The position numbers and the translations under genes are program-made. From Adiantum capillus-veneris (Eukaryota > Streptophyta > Polypodiopsida > Polypodiales > Pteridaceae): 64,000 bases of DNA. The notes under the pieces were generated by a model. That model did not search any database. It worked only from the letters and a program-made list of their open reading frames with translations, and was not told where the DNA came from. The stretch covers positions 72,607,872 through 72,671,871 of the forward strand of contig CM043953.1 of NCBI GenBank assembly GCA_014529385.2. Direction: 5' to 3'. Of this stretch, positions 22,056-33,100 are shown one piece after another (position 1 is the stretch's first letter; the number at the start of each line of letters is the position of its first letter).

Positions 22056-22183
22056 ATCATGAGCTTCTGTAAGGGAGGCGTCGTATATCTAGCTAGGTAC
22101 GATTGGCCCACCGGGTCGGCGGTCCCCTGCCCCCAATCGTACCTAGCTAGGTATGCGGTGCCTCTGGAGCAGAAGCTCATGAT
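22056..22183. repeat. Hairpin with 51-base arms and 26-base loop
   Basis: The left arm (22056-22106) starts ATCATGAGCTTCTG and ends CTAGCTAGGTACGATTGG. The right arm (22133-22183) is the reverse complement of both outer blocks, with a less well paired 19-base middle. The outer 14 and inner 18 bases pair perfectly. The size fits a plant microRNA precursor or a very small MITE. No flanking target duplication is obvious. Confidence 0.85.
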
Positions 22184-23405
22184 ATTATGCATTGTATGAA
22201 AAACATTGAGAAAGACTCCGTTTTCCTACATGAGAAATTTCTAAATCTTCTTGTGGATCATTGGTGGCCTGTCCAGGGCTACCCTGTGATGCACATGGTA
22301 CTGCTTCATGTACAGAGCTCTTAGGGGAGTGTGGTCTATGGTCGGTGGGCAAGGGAGTTCCTGGGTTGGGCTTCCGACTGCCCTTGCTTGCCTACTGGTC
22401 TCGTCTTATCGTCGCAGTGCAGGCCTTATTTTGCCTTTGTGAACTTGGCAGCAGCCCTGTTCGGAATTGGAATGTATTTGCTCGCTAGGGTTGCTTGAAG
22501 GCGTTCTGGTTCGATTTGATGGCTTGGATGCTGTGGTCGACTCGACTTAAAAGCCTAGGGTAGTTGGTGTTGTCTGCATGAGTGGGATCCATCCGGTTGT
22601 GTTGTTCAGAGTGGATAGTGCTTCCCTCGGTGGTGATGGAGTTTCTAGGGTCCCCCCGTATGCGTTGGTATGTCTCTTCTCTAATGAAGTTCACTCTCTT
22701 ATGTGGTTTGGATATTATGGTCGTGTATATGATCACTCTTTTTTGGTTGGTGACTCCCATATTAGCCATTGTAATGGTCCCGATCTCTATCTTTTGTCAT
22801 CTGGAGGGTGACTTGTGTAGGGTGGCAGCTCATGCAGGATCAGTGGGAGCCTCTTGGTGGCAATATCTGATGTTATCTTTTCTTTTTGTTGCAATACCTC
22901 CACGAACAAGTGAAAGCAAAAAAAAATAGATTAAGAAAACAAGTGATAAAATCACAGGGCCTGCACATGCCAAATCTTAGGCAAAACAAACAATTAAGGC
23001 TCAGCTTCTCCGTAAGCATATAAACATCAGCATAGAATGCATGGGGCACAAATCCCAGTTTCTCCTCTGTCTCTCTTGCTCATTGCAAAATAACTCCAAG
23101 TTTGAGGGCTTAGCCTCCAAGAAAACAAGGCAAGCTAATATAGCAATTAGTTGAAGTAGAGGTCAACTCAGAAAGGGCTAGTGCCTTGCCGGACAATTGC
23201 ATTAAAGTCCATATTAGGTAATGTGGGAAAAGTCTCTCATTATGGGAATTTTTCAATGGACTAGTTTCACATAATTTGGGAATTCTACTTGCAAGCGAGA
23301 TAGTGGTCCATGTGATGACATTGTTTGGTTGAGTATGAAGACTGCATGTTATAGTAGTAGATCACAAAATGCATGTGAACATGAGCGATAACTATTAAGA
23401 TTTGG
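22184..23405. other. Non-coding stretch, partly retroelement-UTR-like
   Basis: Around 22260-22920 the text is GT-rich and ends in a purine run (AAAGCAAAAAAAAATAG), as the 3' end of a polyadenylated retro-copy might. No polymerase or other domain is visible. The remainder to 23405 is featureless AT-rich sequence. Confidence 0.35.
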
Positions 23406-23622
23406 GTGTTGATAAACACCATTGAAAGTCCTCAAAATAGTTTTCAAGCATACAATTGATAATGAAGTTGATTGGTGGTGTCAATAAACACCATGATGGA
23501 GTTGATGAATGTCAATGTGGTGTCCAATGAACACCACTATGGTGTCAATAAACACCATGATGGAGTGATGAATGTCATTGAGGTATCAATGGACACCATT
23601 GTGGTGTTGATAAACACCATTC
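23406..23622. repeat. Hairpin-forming minisatellite (GGTGT...ACACC)
   Basis: The word GGTGTTGATAAACACC or close variants (GGTGTCAATAAACACC, GGTGTCCAATGAACACC, GGTATCAATGGACACC) occurs at least six times. The copies are separated by related spacers such as ATGATGGAGTTGATGAATGTC. Each word is an inverted repeat able to form a 5-6 bp stem. It lies about 140 bases beyond the 3' end of the minus-strand transposase-like relic at 23764. Confidence 0.85.
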
Positions 23623-23763
23623 TACACTTATGACAATGATGACCATAAATGGATGAAAGTTTGACCCATTATCATATTTTCAAGCCAAGAGAAATACAAC
23701 CTGCAAGATCACTATACTTACCATTATGGAGAAATGAAACTTTTCATGGAGATACATTGGAAT

Positions 23764-26700
23764 TTACAATGTGCTTCCTTGTTCTTGCACCTCAAGTAGG
23801 CCCAAACAAGTTTTTGCTTTCATTGCATGTCTTTTTGGTATCTTAATTCTGACAAATGGACCTTTCTTGCTTGATCTCCAAGACCAAACAATTGCATCTA
23901 CATTTTCCCATGTTGTTTGGTCTTTATCATTGAGCATCCAAAATCCGTTCCAACAATTGGCATATGCCTGTGCAATCGTCAACCCACTCTTTCTTACACA
24001 AGGTGCCCAATATTGAATATATAGCTTTTGATAATTTGGTGATGAGGGATCCTTATCAATGTTAGACAAAGCTGTAGCAAGCCAAACGGGATATATCTCT
24101 GGGCCACTTGGCCGTAGCAATAGGAAGTCACCTTTATTTACATCTAGAATAGGATTGAACTCCTGCCTTGGATTTTCTCACTGAGGCCCGCAATAATGAT
24201 CATTATATTCCTCAATTCCAATGAATCTTTCTGCCTCTTGTTGTTGAATTGTGACAACATCATCAGCTTGATGAAATCCTTGAGATCGTGGCCAAAAATT
24301 CTCAAGTATATATTTTGGGTCAAGTTTGGCTTGTGAAACTCTTCAATCACATAATTCTAATACTCTATCATAGGACGATAATATCTTGGCACAAATGAAC
24401 CATTTCCTAGATTTTGCCAAAATTTAACATAGTTCTTTAGACCTAATATGACCTCCTCATGTGCCTTTATGAAATTCTCCATTGGTACAAGAGGTGGATT
24501 CCCTTGTGGTAGCATTGTCTTTCCACTAGCATCTTTCTTCCATATTGGAATGCTTCCAATCCAATTAGGAACACCTACATGAGCTTTATATTGCATAACT
24601 GGTGTCTCATCTTGCATTAAGAACCTAAACTGAAGGGGTTTTGAATGTCCTACAAGTGCATCTTGACCATCACAAATATAGCCTTCACAATACTTCTTGA
24701 AATCCGGTACCTCCCCAAGCAAAAAGGAAGCTAGAGAAGTTGTTGAGCTTGTTCTTAATGTATCCATCAAATGTGGCAAAGTGTAAGTCTGTGAGCCCCG
24801 CAACTTCTCTGAAAATCTACTAAACATGGAATTTATATCTTTGTGTGTATGGCCTACCATTAAAAATCCCAATTGGAAAGTCTTGAAAATGCCCGTTGCA
24901 ACTAGCAAGGATAGATATGCAAAAAGATATCGATTTTTATTTTCTCCAGCACAATTATCTAGCTGCAATAACAAGTTCTCTGGCAATGTATGAAAGGAAC
25001 TTGTATTAGTTGTTGGGTTACTTTCATGTGTTTGCATGCTAGAACATTTTCCATCAACCATATTGTGGTAGTCTAAGGCATCCCTTGAGTTTAGAGCATT
25101 TAGAAGTGAGACATTACTCCTTGGAAGTCCACTTGTAGCCAAATCACCAAGAGGGTGTTGATCCTCTCACTCTAAGTTATGTACACATGATGCTATTGAT
25201 CCAATTGTGAGGTTAGGGTCAAATGGCCATAAACCATGTAAAACAAAGTGTCCATAATAGCCAGTTGCATGTCCATGTGTTATCATACCAATCAATGCCA
25301 CCTGCAAGTTATACCCTGAATCTACACCCTTAGGCACAACACGTAGCCTTGGTAGGGCAGTCTTCTTTTGGTCCATCTTATCATGGATGATACATAAATA
25401 TTTTTGAGGTTGGGTTTTAGACAATGTACGCCATGCATAGTATAAGCTTCTATAGCTTTTTTGTTGTGCCATATGAATTTCTCTTTCCTACAAGATTACT
25501 AATATTTCTTGCAGACTAGGTTTTGCCTCTAGCCTTGCCCTGATTGAGCTACACAAGTTGCACTTAGAGAACTCACTTGTCTTTGTTAGGGATACATGTG
25601 GATATTCCTTGTTCAAAATCCTAGAAAAGGAGGACTTAGATAGCCTTTGGTCACATCCAAGTTGTTCAAGAGTAGTGTTAACTTCATTTAAAATGTCAAC
25701 TTGCTTATAAGTGGATGGTATCACCAATTGAGTTTCCCTTGATCCATCCAATAAGGTCATACTTTTGTGCAGCATCCGTTTAGAGTTCTTTTCCACAAAA
25801 TCATCAAGTATTGATATGGCCTTGCTAGTATAATCAAGTCCCCTTCTCAATACACCTGTGTTTCCATGCACATGTTGACGTCTTCCCAGTTCAAATTTTT
25901 CCTTATAGCGATAAAATGATGTCTTTGGTATTCCATGCATTTCATACCATGCTCTCCAACAGATGGAACTCCCATTCAACCAAAACTGGCATCGCATTTT
26001 TTTGTTTGAATTTTGATGATCATAACATATTGAGAGAACATCATAGATATAGTTTGTGCATGAATTTTGAGATTGACCCCAAAATTGTTGTCAAATATGC
26101 ATCAATACTTCACGATCAACAAGCTGACAACATCGTTTTGGACAGCAATCAATGCATGAAACACTTTTGATTGACTCAAGTGATAAGTAAATACTTGCAA
26201 TAGGCTTTGATCTTTGTTTGTGTATCCTATTAATAAAAGTGTATCGTCTCTTTGTGGAACAAAGAGTAGCATTAGCATCATGAGTTGCAGGTTTATCATT
26301 AGCCTCACCACATACATGTGCATATTGAGCATTCAAATCGTCAAGGGGAGTGCAGTGCTGCAATGGACTCCCATCTAGCATTGTTATCTGTTTTATTGGC
26401 CATGTAATCAAAGTGACACTATTTGCATGCAGCAGTACTCCATCATTTGCATTTTCCCTTTCAACTACCACACCCACATTCTCATCTCCAAGCTCATGAA
26501 AGTTACCGCACTCATCTAGAAACACATATAAGATCAATCCTTCATTGATAGTCTGCATCATGGTCTGCATCATGGTCTCATCCTTTAAAAGAACTCTTTG
26601 GTTCTTCCAAGATTCTCGTATAGACATTTCAAATTCAGGAGAAGTTATTGGTAGTGCATCCAGAATCATAGGATCTGCCTGATTTTCTTCCTCATCTTCA

Positions 26701-26993
26701 TGACCATTGCATATATCAGATGATATTAAGTTTTTTTGTCTTAACAAAGGTCTAAGTAAACCCTTTGGCCATCGAACACTACTCCAACATGAGTTCTGCA
26801 ATGAGGTTGTATGCATTGTAGGAAAAGGCAACAAAACATCCTTTAAGCATTCCTCCACTAACACTGACACATTTCCTAGACCTATCTTTGTACCACCACA
26901 TGTTGTATTGGGATCTATCCTACAAATAGATCTAACTGCGACAATTTCATTTTGTAGAAGTAGATGCACCTTTTCCCCAGATTGAAAATCCAT
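23764..26993 (-). pseudogene. DDE/RNase-H-like transposase-type gene relic (DUF7869-like)
   Basis: From ATG 26993 one minus-strand frame runs intronless for about 2.6 kb, interrupted only by in-frame stops: TGA 26091, TAG 25488, TGA 25167, TAG 24357. A last stop at 24144 and one frameshift precede the C-terminal piece (24120-23764). The N-terminal part has DPNTTCGGTKIGLGN followed by WSSVRWPKGLL, similar to an N-terminal module of plant transposon-derived proteins. Next comes a Cys-rich stretch CIDCCPKRCCQLV and an HTH-like part (WYEMHGIPKTSFYRYKEKF). The core reads CIIHDKMDQKKT, then LLLQLDNCAGENKNRY, then GFLMVGHTHKDINSMFSR. These are spaced like three acidic/histidine sites of an RNase-H fold. 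I recall this pattern from the uncharacterised DUF7869 family; that name is unverified. The frame is otherwise very well preserved. Confidence 0.72.
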
Positions 26994-27379
26994 CCTAAAA
27001 GCAAAAGATTTAACATGTCAAAATAAAAAAAAATCAAGTTTCTATATATGGAGATCAATGACCCTCCATTCCTATGAATATTATTGTGAACACTATATTG
27101 GAATCTTCTAGTTCATATTAGTATGAAGGACTTTAGAACATGTGCACATATCTCTAGATTTGAAAGTAGCATGCTCATTTTTTAGACAAATATCAAGATC
27201 TTGTTTCTTGTGTGAACCTATATAGCATTGAGAGATCCATGCTATAACTTGGAAACAATAAAATCATTTTTTTGGTACATATATACACTTTCAATTGGCC
27301 AAAATCCATTCTTTGTTTGCTTTAGATTGTCTCCCTCTCTGACTCTCTTAAAAAAGACATATTAATCATGTTCTTTGAT
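26994..27379. other. Upstream region of the transposase-like relic
   Basis: AT-rich, without coding sequence. If the relic was once expressed, its promoter would lie here. No clear TATA box or inverted terminus is identified. Confidence 0.4.
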
Positions 27380-29330
27380 AGTCACATATCTTGTCTAGAT
27401 TGACCACATGTCCATTCTAGGTCATTTGATGGTATAATGTTCTTCCTTGTGCATATGTGTCATGTAGGTTAGGTATCACATGTCCATTGTAGATTAGTTT
27501 TCTCTAGATTATGTTTTAATAATCATGTGCTACGTAGATTGTCCACCTATCCATTCTAGGATAGGTGATTGAATGTGTTATGGTCATGTGCATATGTGCT
27601 CTATGGATTAGTCATTTGTCAAATCTAGGATAGGTTCCTTCAATTTTTTCAGTAGTCTGGGTACTTGTCTCTTCTATGATTCTCTCTAGATTGTGCACCT
27701 AGGTTTATTTTGGATTGATATATTTCTCTAGGTTCCTTGTTGAGTCAAAGTGTATTATAGACTGGCCATCTGTCCATGCTTGCTATTTAGGTGAATGTTA
27801 AGACATTCTATCTTGTGGCATGTACACTTTAAAACTAATTCTATTGTTGGTGAATTCTAGGCGAGGTTATTATGTTGTCCTTTTGTGTGCTCGTCCCTAA
27901 GCTAGTTGGTTTTCTCTAGATTATTGTTGTCTCTTTTTTAGGAAAGACACATGTAATTGTGTTCTTTCATATTCACCTGAGCTATCTAGAATAACCACTT
28001 GTCCATTCTAATTTGGGTGGTGGTAGGATGTTCTCTTCCTTTTGCATATGTGGACTCTAGATTGGCCACCCATCCATTCTATGTTTAGCACTTATCAAAC
28101 AATTCTTTTTTTTGTGCATGCATGTGCACTTTGTATTAGCTAGTGATTTTATCCTTTGGAACTTTTCCCTCTAGATTGACCACTTATTCATTTCACTGTT
28201 CTGTTTGAATACACATCATTGATATGTAAATTCTTACTTGGACACATTTACTCAAGCTTGGCAACTTATCCAATAGTTGTCAATGCGTACCATGTGCACT
28301 TACTTGTTATAGGAATATATATGTGCAAGCGTCTCCATTTGGACACTGGCACTTTATACATATTGGACACCAAGTTTTTGTCACATGTACAATATATATT
28401 GGCCATGTCACCTTTTAACCAAATGTAAGTATTAATAATTGCATTGTTGGACACTTGTCCTCTCTAGATTGGCCACTTGTCCATTCTAAGATAGGTGGGT
28501 GCCACTACTTTATCTCTCTTATATATATGCACTCTAAATTGGCCACCTGGTCATTCTAATGGTATGAATAACTCCATTGATTTTGGATACTTGCCCTCAG
28601 ATCAATCACCTATCCATGCTATGATATGTGTGCATCAATACTTTATCCTTTGTATAGATGTGCACTCTAGAGTAGCTAGCTCATCATTCCAATGGCATGA
28701 ATAAATCCATTGTGTTTGGATACCTGCCTTGTAGATCATCCACCTTTCCATTCTAAGATAGGTGGGTATCACTATTGTATCTCTTGCACAGATGTGCACT
28801 TGAGAGTGACCACCTAGTTGTTCTAATAGTATAAATAGCTCCATTGATGTTGAATAGTTTCCCTTTGTAGATTGGCCACATGTCCATTCTAAGATAGGTG
28901 GACGTCACTACTATATCACTTATGCAAATAGGCATTCTAGACTGAACACCTAGTTGTTCTAATAGTATGATTAACTCTAGTGTTGTTGGATATCTACCCT
29001 TTGTAGATTGACCACAAGTCCATTCCAGGATAGTGGGTGTCTCTACAATCTCTCTTATGCAAGTAGGCACTGTAGAGTTGGCCACATATCTTTTTTGGGA
29101 AAGGTGGATGCCACTACATTTTCTCTTGTGAGAGAATAAGTCTAGATTGGTCACCTAATCATTCTAGTGCTATAAATAAGTGAATGTTGGACCTTTAATT
29201 TGACCATTGTAGATTGGCCACATGTGTCCATTGTAGGCAAGGTGGGTGTCACCATATTCTCTATTGAATAGAGGTGCTGTTTAGATTGGCCACCTGATCA
29301 ATCTACTGCTATAATAATGGGACTCTTTGT
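27380..29330. repeat. Degenerate ~133-bp tandem repeat array
   Basis: The phrase TAGATTGGCCAC(C/A)TGTCCATT then CTA(A/G)GATAGGTGGG recurs. In the right part, centres lie near 28480, 28612, 28746, 28880, 29011 and 29225, mostly about 133 bases apart. Between them sits a related half-unit with GGCCACCTGGTCATTCTAAT and GTATGAATA. Copies become more divergent leftward to about 27380. The array lies just upstream of the transposase-like relic. A single copy of the core phrase reappears near 46490. Confidence 0.85.
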
Positions 29331-30107
29331 TGAAACTTTGTCCATCGTGCCCATAGCCATTCTACGATTCTACTTATCATTAATAATCCATTGTAATACA
29401 TTCCCTCAAAATCCTCAGCCATCAAAATTAAAACCTAAACCCTAGATTCCAATTTTTAGATCTAGATAATACACCCTAGATAGTAATTAGACTATAGATA
29501 GTAATCCAAGATAGGAGAATCCTAGACCTAGCCCCAATTCAATAACCCCAATTCAAACTTAGAACCAATTCAATAACCCAAAACCATAGTTTCTTATCTT
29601 GAAGTCCAAAACTTAAAACCCATTCTCAAAATTCTATACCTCAAAAGACTTGCTGAAGGATTATGTTTGTTTTGCTTGTATGTGAGAAAGGGTTCTATCT
29701 CCCTCGTTTCATGTCAGTATGTTAGGAAGGGTTTTACATCCCTAGGTACATGTCCCTAATATATGCACTCACATCTCATACCAGTGAAGCAAAAATTTTG
29801 AAATTCCTAAGTTAGTCACATATATCATCTAAATTTTCCGTTGATACCCAAAAATATTTAACAATTTTTTCATAAAATCTAAATTGTTTGTATTTTTCCT
29901 TGGATGGTTGGTTTATCACATTCTAGAACAACTTGCATTCCATTCTTAGAGGAGCGGTGCTGTCGGTTAAGGGTGTTACACTTGTGGTAGGTTTTATGCA
30001 ATCTTTGGAGATGCATGGGACAACATCCTATGGAAAGGGTTTTGGGATAGCGCCCTGGGCCCCGCCCGGGACAGTGCCCCGAGAAGCGGGGTCAAGGGGC
30101 TTGCCCT
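29331..30107. other. Spacer before the satellite, with a GC-rich block
   Basis: No gene is recognised. AAACCTAAACCCTAGATTCC near 29430 resembles a plant telo-box. The block at about 30045-30113 is strikingly GC-rich and partly self-complementary: GCGCCCTGGGCCCCGCCC, then GTGCCCCGAGAAGCGGGG and GGGGCTTGCCC. It directly precedes the first satellite unit. Confidence 0.5.
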
Positions 30108-33100
30108 AAGAATATTTTTTTTAAAGGAAGTTCCTAGTATAGATTTACAAACGTTTCGCAATTTTTCAACCATAGTTTCTTTAGTTTTGGCCAAGTGTAA
30201 ATTGGCCAATGTTTAAATACTATGTTTAGGTTTTAGACTCTTGAAAAAAAAAGGCGAATAAAAACGTGAACACATAACTTAGACAAAAAGAGAACCACAG
30301 AAACACAGAGACAGCAACAGCAACATCACTAGCAGGAAGAACAACAACATCAGCAAACAAAGCAGCAACAACATCACTAGCAAGAAGAACAACAAAGGCA
30401 GCAGAAACAACAATGGTTTAGCGTTAACAACAGCGACACCAACGACAAAAACGACAAAACAGGGACAACAGCAGCAACGGAAACAACTAAAGCACTAAAG
30501 AGCTTAATGCGAAATGCGTTTGGTGTTAACCCCTGTTGCATTATTACCACTTTCCCTCCTCCATACCACACTTTGGCTCTCCCTCTCTCTCACCTCTCTC
30601 ATTTTCTCTTGTCAAAAGTGTTTAGTCGCTCGCTTAGACTATAGTTAGCCGGTTAGGCTTTCAAAATAATTTTGTTTTTTTTAAAGGGAGTTCCTAGTAT
30701 AGATTTACAAATGTTTCACAATTTTTCAACCATGGTTTCTTTAGTTTTTGCCAAGTGTAAATCGGCCAATGTTTAATACTATGTTTAGGTTTTAGACTCT
30801 TGAAAAAAAAAGGCGAGTAAAAACGTGAACAGATAACTCAGACAGAAAGAGAACCACAGAAACATAGAGACGATTGTGAGAGAGCTGTGTCATCTAAAAG
30901 ACCACAGGAACTGTAGGAGAGCTATTGTGCACAAATCGAGGTGGCTTCGTGCTACCTACGATACATCTATGAGCAAATCTGGCCGCGATGACAAATCAGG
31001 AAACGCTTGAACAACAACAACAGATACAATAGCAGCAACACCACAAGCAGGAAGAACCACAACATCGGCAAATATAGAAGCAACAACTTCACTAGCAGGA
31101 AGAACAACAACATCATTAAACAAAGTAGCAGCAACATCACTAGCAAGAAGAAGAACAACATCAGCAAAGACAACAGCAGCAACACCGATTTAGGGTTAAC
31201 AACAGCGACACCAACGACAAAAACGACAAAACACGGACAACAGTAGCAACGGAACAACTAAAGCACTGAAGAGCTTAATGCGAAACGTGTTTGGTGTTAA
31301 CCCCTGTTGCATTATTACCCCTTTCCCTCCTCCATACCACACTTTGGCTCTCCCTCTCTCTCACCTCTCTCATTCTCTCTTGGCAAAAGTGTTTAGTCGC
31401 TCGCTTAGAGTATAGTTAGCCGCTTAGGCTTTCAAAATAATTTATTTTTTTAAAGGGAGTTCCTAGTATAAATTTACAAATGTTTTGCGATTTTCCAACC
31501 ATAGTTTCTTTAGTTTTGGCCAAATGTAAATTGGCCAATGTTTAATACTATGTTTAGGGTTTTAGACTCTTGAAAAAACAAGGCGAGTAAAAACGTGAAC
31601 AGATAACTCAGAGAGAAAGAAAACCATAGAAACCCAGAGACGATTGTGAGAAAGCCGCGTCATGTGAGAGACCACGGGAATTGTAGGAGAGCTATTGTGC
31701 ACGGATCAAGGTGGCTTCGCGCTACCTACGATAGATCTGTGAGAAAATATGGCCGCGGTGAAAAATTAGGAAACGCAAGAACAACAACAACAAATACAAT
31801 TGCAGCAACATCACTAGCAGGAAGAACCACAACATCAGCAAAGACAGAAACAGCAACATCACTAGCAAGAAGAACAACAACATCAGTAAAAAAAGTAGCA
31901 GCAACATCACTAGCAATAAGAACAACAAAGACAGCAGCAGCAAAGTTGATTTAGGGTTAACAACAAGGACACCAACGACAAAAAACGACAAAACAGGGAC
32001 AACAACAGCATTGGCAACAACTAAAGCACTGAAGAGCTTAATGCAAAACGGGTTTGGTGTTAACCCGTGTTGCACTACTACCCCTTTCCCTCCTCTATAC
32101 CACACTTTGGCTCTGCCTGTCTCTCACCTCTCTCATTTTCTCTTGGCAAAAGCATTTAGTCACTCGCTTAGTTAGCCGCTTAGGCTTTCAAAATAATTTA
32201 TTTTTTTTAAGGGAGTTCCTAGTATAGATTTACAAATGTTTCGCAATTTTTCAACCATATTTTCTTTAGTTTTGGTCAAGTGTAAATTGGCCAATGTTTA
32301 ATACTATGTTTAGGTTTTAGACTCTTGAAAAAAAAAGGCGAGCAAAAATGTGAACAAATAACTCAGACAGAAAGAGAACCACAGAAACACAGAGACGATT
32401 GTGAGAGAGCCGTGTCATCTGAGAGACCATCGGAACTGTAGGAGAGCTATTGTGCGCGAATCGAGGTGGCTTTGCGCTACCTATGATAGGTCTATGAGTA
32501 AATATGGCCGCGGTGACAAATCAAGAAACGCCGGAACAACAACAACAACAACAACAACAGATACAATAGCAGCAACACCACAAGCAGGAAGAACCACAAC
32601 ATCGGCAAAGACAGTAGCAGCAACATCACTAGTAGGAAGAACAACAACATCAATAAACAAAGAAGCAGCAACATAACTAGCAAGATGAACAACAACATCA
32701 GCAAGGAAAATAGCAGCAACAATGGTTTAGGGTTAACAACAGCGACACCAACGACAAAAATGACAACACAGGGACAACAACAGCAACGGCAACAGCTAAA
32801 GCATTGAAGAGGTTAATGCGAAACGCATTTGGTGTTAACCCCTATTGCATTATTAGCCCTTTCCCTCCTCCGTACCACACTTTGGCTCTCCCTCTCTCTC
32901 ACCTCTCTCATTTTCTCTTGGCAAAAGTGTTTAGTCGCTCGCTTAGAGTATCGTTAGCTGCGTAGGCTTTCAAAATATATTTTTTTTTTCACGGGAGTTC
33001 GTAGTATAGATTTACAAATGTTTTGCAATTTCTCGACCATAATTTCTTTAGTTTTGGCCAAGTGTAAATTGACCAATGTTTAATACTATGTTTACATTTT

